Shown here one piece after another: positions 11,717-24,200 of a stretch of 64,000 nucleotides of DNA; the stretch's first letter is position 1; every line of letters begins with the position of its first letter. The notes beneath the pieces were generated by a model. The model saw only the letters and a program-made list of their open reading frames with translations, did not search any database and was not told the DNA's origin. Both the position numbers and the translations under genes were made by a program. Source of the stretch: Nereocystis luetkeana (Eukaryota > Sar > Phaeophyceae > Laminariales > Laminariaceae); the NCBI GenBank assembly GCA_031213475.1, contig JARUPZ010000014.1:1860001-1924000 (forward strand), read 5' to 3'.

Positions 11717-11845
11717 TTACGGGGGACCATAGTAAATAGGACCAAATATTGTTAGCTAAAGCAGGAAAAAAATATATATATGTACGTTTTTGTATGTAAC
11801 TTAGATCATATTTACCACCAGGGTATTTACTATGGCCCTCCGTGA
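11717..11845 (+). mobile_element. MITE-1 copy 1 (diverged)
   Basis: Ends TTACGGGGGACCATAG and CTATGGCCCTCCGTGA; longer than the 105-bp norm owing to internal A/T expansion. Confidence 0.7.
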
Positions 11846-11900
11846 TGGCGTCCTACGCTGCCACAGCAGACTGTAGATACCAAACAGGAGCTCCGGACTA

Positions 11901-12005
11901 TTACGGGGGACCATAGTTAATAGGACCAAATATTTTTAGTAAAAATGGTTAAATATGTAGGTTTTTATGTATACCATAGGTCCTATTAACTATGGTCCCC
12001 CGTAA
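11901..12005 (+). mobile_element. MITE-1 copy 2
   Basis: 105 bp with near-perfect inverted ends (TTACGGGGGACCATAGTTAA), flanked by TA on both sides. The core GGACCAAATATT...ACCATAGGTCC sets the orientation called plus. Confidence 0.85.
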
Positions 12006-12299
12006 TAATCAGAATACCTGTTTCCGAGCAATTTCGTTTCGTGATGCAAACACAGCAATGTCTGCCCTCGCTGGCAGATCTAGGGCTCCAACACCGTCTA
12101 GAGACCAAAACGAGCACGCTATACGTTGGTCTGGAGGTAGTCTGAGGCCTAGTAATGAAGCCATGCCGTGTTCGGTAAAGGAGTTGTGACATGTCGTTAA
12201 TATACCAAAACTAGTGTTTCTGCGGTAAAAAACACGAAAAAAAAAATAAGACGCGAGTACTCTTTTTTATTTCGACCGAAGGCCGGAGAAGCCCCTAAA

Positions 12300-12530
12300 G
12301 GCACTGCAATGTCACTGTCGCGCACTGTCATGGATTGCCATGGCAATGCATGGACTGCAATCACAATGCCATGGGAGTGTGGTGGGATACCCGTGGTAGT
12401 ATCGGTCACACGGAAACGGTAGTGTGCTCATGGCAGTGCCATTGGAGGCCATGGCAGCGCCATCGAAGGTCACACGGCACTACCATGGGGCATGTTCATG
12501 CCATGGCAACCGGTGCCATGAAAGTCCAAC
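12300..12530. repeat. CATGG-rich array 4
   Basis: Same ATGGCANTGCCATGG style as 10850-11260. Confidence 0.5.
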
Positions 12531-12904
12531 TATCAGACCAGGAGTGGGAAAGAGTATGGAAGAGCAGGCAACCAACGGAGTTAGTTGTGTGGGTGTTCGG
12601 AAAAATACAGTAGTATCCCCCAGGCGCAAGTAAAACGGGGGTGGTTTTGAGGGTGGGCGCAAGGTGGTGTCGGGAGATGCACAGCAGTAACCTCCAGGCG
12701 CAAATTCTGCGCAACACAGAAAAATGGTATGAGGATAACCCTTACCAGGTACCTGGTATACAGTTCGGGTTACCAATATAGTACATCGACAAAATCACAA
12801 CGCTGGCTGGTTTCAACATGTATGTGCCTACTGTCTCGCGGGGGTAACACCACGATCCTATCAATAGGGGTCACAGCTCATATCTGTAGGTATCACACCA
12901 TTTT

Positions 12905-13910
12905 TTAGTAGCTCAGCTGGAGGGGGGGGCTGCTTGGGATGTAAACAAACCACTTGTTCTCGTGGTCGGTAAGATTCGAGCATGCTGCTTGGGATGTAAA
13001 CAAACTACTTGTTCTCGTGGTCGGTAAGATTCGAGCATCACACTCTCGGGCAAAATCCACAAAAAAACTCAGGTTCCCACTATTCAAGCAGCTCGGCTCG
13101 AGGAGGATCACAGCCTGCTCGCCACCCGGCACGTTGTGTTGACGCACACTCGTATGAATGGGTTGGTGGGCGATAAGGGTCGAGAACCACTCCTTCGGAA
13201 AAAAAAAAGTACCGAGATTCAGATTCCCACCAGGTGAACTAAAGCAGCAGCCCGGCCCGAGGAGGGCCACAGCCTGCGGACCGCGGGCACCAAATGTCTT
13301 TTGATCCACGGCCAACTTTGTCAAATTTTTATTTTTTTTCCTATCATCAGTGACGTCACAGTACAGGATCACGGAACCGACAAAGGATTTTCCGCTAATC
13401 AAAAAAAAAAAGACCATTATTAAGGAAAACAACGCGGGCACCAAATGAGTTTCTCTCGAATCTCGTTCACTCAGTTGTACTTCGCTCTGGTATTGAACCA
13501 TTATCCATACCTATATGGTTGGATTCTCTGAGAATCGGTAGTAATCACACTTTCTTCCGTGCAGATTGTACGAGACTCAGTCCCCTGCTACGCTCATACC
13601 TGGTAGCTCCTACCGGTTGAGCTCGGCTTGAGGAGGATCCCAGGCAACTTGCTGCCTGGCATTGAACCACACGAATAGTTAGTACTTGATCACATTCAGG
13701 AATCACGCTTTCGGGCTAACCGTTCGAGACTCAGGCTCCAATCATTTCAGGCAGCTAAATAGACCAAATTAAGAAAGACCACCTGCTGGCTACTTGCTAG
13801 TGACTGGCTACTTGCTAGTGAAGCGCACCAAATGGTCCGTGGTCGACAAGAGTCGGGAGCCACACGTTCGGGCAAATTCCGTGAGACTCGATTCTCCTGT
13901 AACGCATTCC
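12905..13910. repeat. Degenerate tandem repeat region
   Basis: A 55-bp unit is perfectly placed in tandem at 12931-12985 and 12986-13040 (GCTTGGGATGTAAACAAAC...GGTCGGTAAGATTCGAGC). Diverged blocks GCTCGGCTCGAGGAGGATC, GCCCGGCCCGAGGAGGGCC and GCTCGGCTTGAGGAGGATC (13090, 13245, 13620) and GAATCACGCTTTCGGGC-like blocks recur to about 13900. The 198-codon minus-strand frame here encodes these repeats and is unlikely to be a gene. Confidence 0.55.
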
Positions 13911-14427
13911 TTGATACATGCATGCACGCATATATGGGGACACGGTTGCAGTCCACAAGGTGTGGTGGCCGCGGATGAAGGTTTTTGAAACAGCTTTGGT
14001 TGTCGCCGTATTGATTGTCGAAACACAATAAAAAAACAAAACCTTCAGGGAGGTGGAAGGGGTGCTGGCCTGGGCAAACAAACTCTGTCCATTTCGCCTT
14101 ATCTCCTCCCCCTGGAAATACGACTAACTCGATCGCGCGATGGAAACTCTATGCAACACCCAGATGCAACGCTTACCTACGCTGTGGTATTATACCACAG
14201 CTCTTCTATATAACACTCCCAATCAATGGATCCATGTACTGCAGTCGTATAGAATGTATCCAATACAATGGCAATCGTTGGGAGAGAAGCATTGTACCTA
14301 CTCCGATAGAGCTCTAAATAAGTGTTTGACAACGGGACACCCGTGGATCATCTATGCGTAACGCGCACGTGCTCTCACGCCTTCTATGCACACAGCCAGC
14401 AATGGCGATATGCTGCAACTTTACTGC

Positions 14428-14590
14428 TGTGACACACGTCAATGGCACACTACTTCCCATCACGAGACACGGCTGTCAAAATCGACCCCGTGTCAAAATC
14501 CTCATGCACTACTGTGACACACCACCTCTCAACACGAAACACGGCTGTCAACATTGATTTCGGGTCGAATCCTCATGCAATACTGTAAAC
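14428..14590. repeat. Two-copy tandem repeat
   Basis: CTGTGACACAC...ACACGGCTGTCAA...TCCTCATGCA occurs twice, with the second copy beginning near 14514. Confidence 0.5.
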
Positions 14591-14807
14591 ACACCCTTCA
14601 GCGACATCCACACAAAGTTCACTTTCTACATGAGCCTGGCTTGACAGGAAATAATTCAATAGCTCGCTCGGTCGACGCGGCTTGTGGCATGGCCGCCTAC
14701 AGGTCCAGGTGCAAACCCCAACCAGTCCACACAATCGACCAAACCTGTTGGAAATCAGTGGGGTTAAAAGGAGAATCTTCAACCTATTTCCTCCCCTCAA
14801 TCTATCC

Positions 14808-14932
14808 TTCAGCAAAAGCTACTGAGACGTCGGCAAACGCTACGGAGACGTTAGCAAAAGCTACTGTAACGCCAGCAAAGCTACTGAAACGCCAGCAAAC
14901 ACTACTGAAACGCCAGCAAAAGCGACTGAAAA
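14808..14932. repeat. About 20-bp tandem array, six units
   Basis: Imperfect units of AGCAAAAGCTACTGAAACGCC. The open frame across them (AKATETSANATET...) is repeat-derived. Confidence 0.6.
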
Positions 14933-15040
14933 CATTTCTCTGGCCTAAGACAGTAACACATGGGACAAGAGATTAAAACATTTGGAGACCAAAAACCCCT
15001 CCACAATAATCAAACCAAAATCGCGTGTACCACCTCAAGG

Positions 15041-15231
15041 TTACTTGGAGAAAATGGGTAAGAACGTGAGCACACCGAGCAGCCCCAGAGCCGCGACAGC
15101 GACGCCGTTGCTTCCCCGAACGCCCAGCGACGTGTCCTGAAAACTCTGTATTCGAGAAACTCGTTCGGCAGAGCCAAGCGCCACCGACGGCGCAGTCGTA
15201 ACTACGATGGGAGCGGGGGACGCATTCCCGC
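15041..15231 (-). CDS. Exon 7: stalk and hydrophobic C-terminal anchor
   Basis: 191 nt ending in TAA. It follows a TGTCAG acceptor in the phase left by exon 6. It encodes a Ser/Thr/Ala/Val stalk and then GVAVAALGLLGVLTFLPI and FSK-stop. A terminal hydrophobic segment with a Ser/Asn/Gly region before it is typical of GPI-attachment signals; a simple membrane anchor is the alternative. Confidence 0.65.
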
Positions 15232-18200
15232 CTGACAAGGCAAGCGGCGTACCGAACAACACGCGATCGGGCAGTCAAGGCAGACGAGTGGGACAGTGAG
15301 TAAAGCATTCAGTGGCTGGACTTGACGACTATGGCTCTGCCCCAAAGTACGCGGACAGTTTGTATATTAAGACGTAATCCAAACGGTTGTTATAATCTGC
15401 GACAGCGACATTCGCTCGTCGAGTGGCAAAGTAAGCCAACCATCGGACAGGTAGACCCCCACTCGATGAACTACTGTAGATCTATCAGGGCAGATATACC
15501 CCTGACCTACAGTACATAAGCGATCTGAACGGTATAGATAAATGTTTGCAGGGTGCGATCCGTAGGACACGGCTCTAGTACACATGTTCGCTGAGTGGGA
15601 CCTGCGCAATACGGCCCTTGCGCAACATCTCATAAACGCAAAAATATCATGTAGATGATCTTCGTATGGAATATCTACTGTAAATCGTCATGTGTCCGAT
15701 GCGTGTTAAAACAGTCCGCACGCCGGACAGACCACATCACTCGACAGATCACAGATCATTTTCACGGGTATCTAAAAGTTTCCACGGAGCGGACCTGCGA
15801 ATAACATCGGAATGACCTGTACACACTCCCGAAGCAGTCCTGTACAGGGTGTGGTTATGTAACAACGAGTGCGCCCTCGAGCACTGTACTCTAATTGGGT
15901 AACAATCTGCTGAGTGACCTGTAAACGGCTCCGCTTGATGTAGGACATACATTAACACAGATGTCCCAACCCCTGATCAGTACCATGTACGTAGGTGAGG
16001 CAAGTCATCATGAAACGCCCGACGTGTGAAACAGTTTGTAGCCTTTGCTTCCATCTTCACAACGGCGCGACGTCTACAGCCTTCGTCGAACAACCCACCG
16101 AACCGGTGGCCCTCGCATTACCACTACCGTTAAAAGCCGAATCATTTCGAGCGAAGCGAGATGTTACTTCGCAGGAATCTTCACGGGTCGTGACCTCAAC
16201 CCACGAATCAGGCCAGGAAGATTTTGAAACCCCACGGGTCGGGTTGGTTCCGGTGGGGTCAGGATAATTTCAAATTATCACGAATCGTTGGTCCGGTCAC
16301 CGTTACCCGACCTGACCCGACCCGACCCGACCCGCGGGGTTTGGCCCACAACCCGTGAACCGCCCTGCGAATTTCCCCGGCAGCCGAAATATAGGGGCTC
16401 CTCTTGAGAGCGGTGAACCCGGAGATCCTATGGAAAACCTGCGGTCTGATATTCTATAGAATATCTGATTCTGGATGAAATCCGCGCTATCCGACCAAGA
16501 ATCTCCACAAAAAAAAACACACACACACACACGGCTTGCACCAGCCGCGCACAGAGGTGAAGCTGGTTGACTATTAATATCTACAAATATCCACAATAAC
16601 AATCATAGTAATCAAACCAAAATCGAGTGTGTAAAGATTATCATAAGAGGCGACATGGTATTTGGGCACACCGTGGGTTTTGATCACTGATACTATTTAA
16701 ATATTTGTAATCATCACTTTTACGTTCCAGTTTAACTCGTAGAAGGTTTTACCCTCGGCCGTCTTCTTCTGGGCAGGCCGTGGTCACAGGTGTCGTCCCT
16801 TCTCCCCCCCGGTACACTCTACGTGCCTTCATTTTTTGTCGCGCATAGGGTTCATTCAGCATTCTCACTGCTCGTCGATTTTCATCGAATATAGCTAACT
16901 CACGCTTTGGCGCTTTTCGCCACTCATTTTTACGCAAGAAGAAGTATTTACGAGTATGCATGCACTCGGTCAGACTTGAACCCACCAGAATGGTGAAAAT
17001 GGTCTCAGCAGGCACGCGGACCACCTACTAAGCCACCCGGGATATGGCCCCCAGTAATAGCGGGAGCTACCCTATCACCATATAATATGCTGCCATAAAA
17101 CAGCAATCATGCGCAGTCATGGGCTTTCAGAATGGGCTTGTAAACTAAACTCACATATCGAGCCGTCCGCGTCGTCAGTTGTTTCTTTGTAAGCACTCAA
17201 TACGCAGCACGGACAAACAGGGTAGTCCGGGAGATCCTCGCCCGGATTGTTCTCCATGAAGCGCGTCGTGTTGAACAGGCAAAGCCGGCAGGCTTCCGAG
17301 TCGCCTGGAAGCCAGCGAGAAGAGCATAAACGATGCCAGCAGGTCAAGCGATGGTAGTAGGGTCGAACGGCGGCAGTACAGGGACAAATGATATGGCAGT
17401 AGGATCGAATGGCGGCACTGGACAAAAGAAGGCAACAGGGTAACATGACGGCAGTAGGCTCAAACAACGGCAGAAGGGTCGAATAAAGGCAGTAGCGTTT
17501 ACGACTCGGCCCAGCTACGAAACGATAGTTGACAGTCCGCACTAACTCCACACCACATCCAAATTCCGAGGAAATTCCATGCAGTCGGGAATAGTAATTC
17601 CTGAGTACATCTCCATTCCGAGAAATCTCTATTAATAGGCGGTCGGCGGCCGCGCCGAGCCTTGAGGATTTTGAAGACACTGTAGTGTCCAACGTCAATC
17701 ATACTTGAACCCTTTGTGGAAGCTCGCCCACGGTGCCAAGAGCCCTCAATGACGTATCATGTCATACAGGCAGTGAACAATACGTGTCATGTCATACAGG
17801 CACGGACATGCTTGTCCAGGCCGAAAACGGGAGCAGTATTCCGGGAGGAGGAGAAAAGGAGACCGCCCTCGTTGGAGGAGCGTGAGCCACGGACGCAGGT
17901 GCACCCGGAAACCGAAAAAAAAAAAAAAAAAAAAAGTCGGGCCTCGTTTGTCCCCCTCGGCCCGCCATCTCTATTAATAGCGCCACTTCAAGCCAAGGTA
18001 GGAGCAGTCGCCGCTGGCTACTTACTGTAGTATAAAAAACATTATTCCAATATGTAAGAAAAAAAATGCCAGTTCAGCAAAAAAAATTACGTCCAATATG
18101 AAGAAAAAAAATGCCGGTTCAGCGAAAAAACTACGATGCCCATTATTGGGGGTTTCAGAGAGGGGGGAATGCCACAAAGTGACGATTGCAGCATTGATTG

Positions 18201-21200
18201 GCCACACGAAGCAACAGCCACGCATGTCTGCTGCCTGAGGTAGGGGACGTGCTCAGTGCTCTTACCTTAAACAGGAAATGGTAGACACGCGCGCAGCGCG
18301 CTGACACTTGGAACTACAGTGTTGCACGCTCTTTTAGTTGTGTAGGAGACTTCACACCTCTGACAGATCATCTACAGATCATCTACAGATCATTCCCACT
18401 TCATGATCTACAGTAGATATTTCAGGGGGGATAGATGTCTGATCTGTACCATTACGTCTCGACCTTCTGCAATAACTCTAGCTATAAAAACAGCCATTAT
18501 AGAGTGGTATGGTCTACTGTAGCTCACGTTGCCGGGTGGGAGCCCTGCATGAACTACAGTAGAACACATTTCCTGGGTTGGATCTGTATTACACATATAC
18601 ACAGACCCTGCACATCGCACGAGAACGGCAGTGTACAACCTAGACGATCTAGACCGTGACTTGCCCGACTTGTGGGAGCTATGCACGACGCCACCCCTCG
18701 TTGCTTGTTTTGAAACCGTTCTACTCCAATCAAGTCAACGAAAGGGTAAAACGAAATGAAAACACTTTACCTCGGCACCCTGGCTCTTTCTCTTCCGCGA
18801 TCGAGGTGGTGTTGCAAACAGGGTCGTAAAACATCCCGACCCCCATGTCAAGGTTCCCAGCCCAAGTCTTTGCAGTGCATGAGGCGTCCAACGGAAGGTC
18901 GCACTCGTGGCCTTCCCCATCTTGATGCGTCCACAGGAATCCAATAAATCAAAAGCGTTGCAAACGATAGCGGACAACGAACACGCGAGAAGTGAGTGCG
19001 TGCATAGGCGGGGTAGGTAAACCAAGGGGATTACACACGCATTGTACGACCCCAACATGCAAGAGGATTGCGATCACAGTGTGCAGCGCAGAGGCGAGGG
19101 AGAGGGAGTGCATAAGCGGGGTGGGCGGAGGGAGGTCGAGGGGGTACTAATGTCATGTATGGCCGTAGTCGTATCACGATAGACCCTCGATCACAAGCGC
19201 GCGGGGGGTCGGGGGATGCTCATGCGGTTTACGAGCCCTACTCGTACTCGTAGCAGGCGCGTTAGTGGAAAAACGGCCAAGCATCTCTACCCCTACTTAT
19301 GTGTATTAGTGTGTACCTGGTAAGTCTGTTTTGTGCCCACGAAATAAATCAAGGGAGATGAGCCACCGTATACTATAATCGAGAGAATAACACCTCCTGG
19401 GACCAATTTCCGAGATGAGCTTTTCAAAACCCAGGGGGGTACGTACACACATCGAAAACGGTGGCTTTGGAGAGATCTACACAATATATTTCCATATTTA
19501 CGTCCATCGCTCGGCGTTCGCAACTTCCCCGTGATCGAGAAAACGAGCTTTGAAATTCGTCCGATGGGGAGCGCTATCGCTATTACGGGGGACCATAGTT
19601 AATAGGACCTACGGTATACATAAAAACCTATATATTTGACAATTTTTACGAACAATATTTGGTCCTATTAACTATGGTCCCCCGTAATAGCGTGTTGTCG
19701 TGCGCGTTATGCGGTCATATGTGTGGGGCTGGGCACTGGCACAGTACATACTGGCAGTACTCATCTACTGGCAGTAGTAATCTACTGGTTGACATGGCCA
19801 GTAAAATCGCCAGTAGTTTCTTATTTACGTACCCCCAAGAAACACGGCATATTTCAGTACGGAAACTCACCACATGTGTTTCGAGAGGACAGAGTAGACA
19901 GTGTAAAAGTCAGCGGCCCTCAGCTCTCAAGCATGAAACGTCCTTCCGAGTGGTGCAAGATGGAGTCATTTCCTGTATCACATTATACAAACTACTACAC
20001 TTTTTTCCTATGGTTGTTGGGTTCGGGCAAAAAAGAAACATGCAGTTATCTAAAGGATTGCCGAAGCATTGTGGCCGAGTGCGCTTACGGTGAACTAAAT
20101 ACGTGTATTTCTTGATCAACTCTCTACTGCAACTCCTCCAACGATGGCCGACACGGCAGCAATGCTCTGGGCCGTCTCACCTGACGGGGGCACAGGAGCA
20201 GCTGTCTCCCCCTCGACAGTGCGTTCTGAATTCCAAGTCCAGGTTCAATCAGCGTCGTCAGCAACAAGCGTTACCGGGGCGCGATAAGTCAGAGGTGGGA
20301 GGGAGGGAATCTCTCATCCAAGGCGATACTTCGAAATAGGCATGCACCTATGTACGTACAATACAGTAGTATCGTCAGCTGTCGAAGTAAGAGTCAACAA
20401 ATAACTATCTGGTGAAGGGTTTTCAACCGATCACCCGCAATTCCACCACATCCGTACACTAGATCGCGACAATGAGTACACCCCCCCCCCCCCCCCCCCC
20501 CCCTCTTGGTTTATAAGCACGCCATGGTTTGTGTCCAGTGCTATCATGTCTAAATTTTATGGGCATAGGATATGCAGCAGTAGTACGAGGAGGGTTGGGG
20601 TGAGTGAAAATGGTTATGGTATACTTTGAGCTATTACTAGTCCTGTGTTTAGTGTGAAAAAATATACCAGGGTATATATTTTTTACGAGGCGATATGGCA
20701 CTATTCTTGCACCGCACATGATCCTCCCAGGTTGAGGGCGGATCGACCTACTCACGCGTCCAAGATGAAGGCAGCTTGCGCTATCATATTATCGTCGCCA
20801 CGGCAGAACCGTCCAGAATTACAATACCTGTTGCGTGCTATAGATTATCAGAGTTGGATTGGCATGCGACACACATGTTAAACCCCACATCTGGTCAACA
20901 AGCGTGGTAAGCTTCGAGCTCTGTTTTCACCCATCCACCGGAGGAAATTTCCTATCTACAAAACTCCCTGGGAATTATTCCAGGCCCTATGGGAATTGTA
21001 AGAAATTGTAGTACTTCGTATCAAGCTGGTCTACATCCGGTGCTACATCCGGTGCGCTAACTTCCGTTCCTGCCATGGAGGGGATATGAAGGCGTTACGT
21101 TTGCATACACCAGACGCCAGCGACACAATCACACACCTGACGAAGTCGAGACCACGGCGCTCGGTGCCGAACTTGTAGTCGCACTCTCAGCGCCAGAAGG

Positions 21201-24200
21201 CCCCAAGGTAGGCCTCGCCGCTGCCTCCACCGGCGCACCGGTAGGGGGTACGCCGAGAGGGGTGACCGTCGGTAACAGCACAGGCCCCAGCGTGGTCACA
21301 GTGGCGGCCGGACGGCTGGTGTTACTGATCGCGGATGGAGCCGGAGAGGCGCTCGTAGTGGGGGGCGCCATGGGGGCCGTGGTCGGGCCAGGAGAGCTAG
21401 GCGCCACGCTCGGCTTCGGCGTTACCGCCGCACGAGTCGGCTTGGCTGTTGGTTCCGGTGATGGGGCTACAGGCCTCGGCGTTAAATCTGGCACTGCTAC
21501 AGGCTTTACAGGGGCTGAGGTTGAGTCTGCAACTGGAGCTGGTGTTGGTTCTGGCTCTGGTGCAACAGGAGCCGAAGTTGGTTCTGGTTCTGGTACTACT
21601 GGCCCGGGAGTTGGAGGTGGTGCAGGGGCTGGCGTTGGGGGGGGCTGCGGGGGAGGGGTAGGATCGGGCGCAACCGGGGAAGGGGTGATAGCTGTGGGAG
21701 CAGGAGTGGTGGGGTCTACTGGCGGTGCGGTGGGCTTCAAAGGGGCTGGAGTGGGGTCCGGGACTGGAGGCGCAGTGGGCTCCGGAGTCGGTGGGGTGGG
21801 CTCTACAGGGGACGGTGTAGGTTCCGCTTCTCCGCACATAAACGCTCCCGCCGATGATTTCGGGGCAGACGCGATGGACAAGTCGGCGGAGGTGTCATCT
21901 CCAGGAATCGCAAGCTCGAAGTCGTAGTAGTACGTCGAGCCCTGGCCGGGGGGGGGGGGGGGGGGGGGGGTGAGGAGAAGGTAGGCGAATTCAAGCGACA
22001 GCGGTTGAACGGGAAACCGTCCGCCAACCCTGTATTTCTCGCCATCGCACATGGCATAGCATCGTTCGTGCACACCGCACCACACCATGGTACGCCCCAA
22101 AGAAACTTGTCGGTCGTCTCGTGCGTTCATGTCCCCTATTCGCGTGGAAAGAAATTTGACCAGACAGAGCACCGCTTTTGTTTATCCGCCACCTTTCTGC
22201 CAAGACAACTGCTAAACGAGCTAATAATAGTCCGAAAGTACTCGCAACTTTGACCCCGGAGGAGAGGCGGGAATCCCGTCCGGTTAACTATCCGAGATGG
22301 GTCAAGACTATTTCCGAAAAGACTCGGTCGGGACTCCTCGCTTTCTGGGGCAAAAACCGATTTGGAAAGCAAAAAAAAAAGTTGTCCTTGACCTCGTAAA
22401 AAAGTACCAGGTATCGCATAAAAAACGGTATCAAAGAGGGTAATTTTATCCGGCCACTGGAAAAAAAAAAAAAAAAACGGAAAAGGGTGCTCGTATACGC
22501 AGTATATATACGAAAATATAAGTCTTGCGGACAGACAGACAGACAGACAGACAGGCAAGTTTGCATTTACCAAAACAGAGACTCAGTTCTACAAACTGAG
22601 AATACTCTGCACGCACAAGTATATGTGAGAATCTGGTGCACAGCACTTACCGCAGTATCGAAAGCAACCATCTGGGAGACATAGTCGAAGTCGAAGCAAA
22701 TGTGTAGCTCGTCGTCCGGCACGACGATGAGGTTCGCTCCCCTCACTTTTGCTCCCACGTTGGACTGGAACCGCGTGCACGTACATGTTCACGTTTTTTC
22801 CAGCCAAGTTACATGTTATTCAACACGGGAAAGAGGAGGGAGATAGATACTAATTGAGGTTGCTCTATCGACAGCAGCGGTAGTTCCCACATCGGGTAGG
22901 AAAGTGAGTTGGCTGGAGCTCCCGTCTACCAGTATTCATCTATTTTTTAGTCGGCTGGGCAACTAACTGACTTTAGACGACTAGTTGGCTGGAAAGTTGG
23001 CTGGCTGTCGCCAGCCAACTAGTCGACTAAAGCCAGGCGAGCGTAGCGAGCCAAAAAAGCCCCCCCCGGCCGAGGGGGCCCCGCTGGAGGCACCCCCAGA
23101 GGGCCCGCCGGAGGCGCCTCCGGAGGACCCCGCTGAAGGTGCCACCGGAGTAAAAAAATACGCTACTCGTATTTGGCTTCGTTTGACTCAAACAAATATG
23201 ATGCATCGGCCAGGTTATCTCTCTGCTTTTTGGTCACGAAAGGTTAAGTTTTAAGTTCGTCTCAGTTTATCAGGCTATACACGTAGGGATGCACCAGAAA
23301 TATGGACAAGCCGTCCCGGTTTGGGGATCTCTCGCTGGTGCCCCATTTTGTCGCAACCGGAAATATTCGTGCGGAACGCAGTAGCAGACCACCAGTGCAA
23401 CACAAAAACAGAAACGAAAAAAAGTTGCGCGCACTCGGTCGGCGAGGAGCGCTCGGAACGGCCACTTGTTCGACGGACGCTTCAACACTGTCTTGGCCTG
23501 CTGTCAGGCTGGGCTCAGCGCTGCCGGCACCTTCGGTCTTGCCATCGGCACCGGCACGGTCGATGGCGATGGGTTGGAGCGCCATGAGTTGCAGAAGACC
23601 TCTCTGTGCACTCGCAGCGTGGTAGTTATTAGCTAATAATAGTGTTTGTACTACTTGGGAGATGCCAGCAAATACGTACCTGGTACCCCGTACCAAACTA
23701 GCCTTCCTACAAGCAAGGAAGCCCAAAAGTGAAAAATGGTTGGATACCGCCGCAACCAACTGTAATACCTAGCCAACTTCAAACTATCTGGCGACTATTC
23801 CTATTCGTCAACCAACTCACAGCCCTACACATTAGAGTGGAACAGCGTACAGTTTTCGAAGATTTTTCAACCGAGGCATTGCTCTTTCATCGGAATGCCA
23901 TGGCAAAAGGGAACAGGAGAAGCCACGAAGACAGGATGAAAGATTTTACCATGACAAAAAATATGACAGGAATCCCACGACGTAAGGATACTTAAAACAT
24001 CACGACCGCACACTGCGGTAAAAAGTCATACAACCGTACACGGCGTTCCACTTTGGAGACAGGTACACGCCAGGTTAACCCGTTCACTACTGCAATATGT
24101 TACTTCTATACGCCTGAAACTACAAGCGGTTTGTCTCCAAAACCGAGGGAAACGTCCTGATGGGATTAAGGCAGCTTGAACGACGCACTCCGCATAGCAA

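Larger units (their letters stand above)
15232..17154 (-). other. Intron 6 of the surface-protein gene
   Basis: It holds a GATC-rich dispersed repeat copy (about 15460-15640), a CCCGACCCGA array (about 16190-16345), a short (CA)n tract at about 16510 and an antisense SINE (about 16745-17050). I see no further exon. Confidence 0.5.

Noticed and set aside
12905-13501. 198-codon minus-strand ORF
   Set aside because: It translates a tandem 55-bp repeat and other degenerate repeat units.
21262-21927. 221-codon plus-strand Gly/Val-rich ORF
   Set aside because: It is the antisense shadow of the PTPAPV linker of the minus-strand gene. Splice sites, signal peptide and phases support the minus strand.
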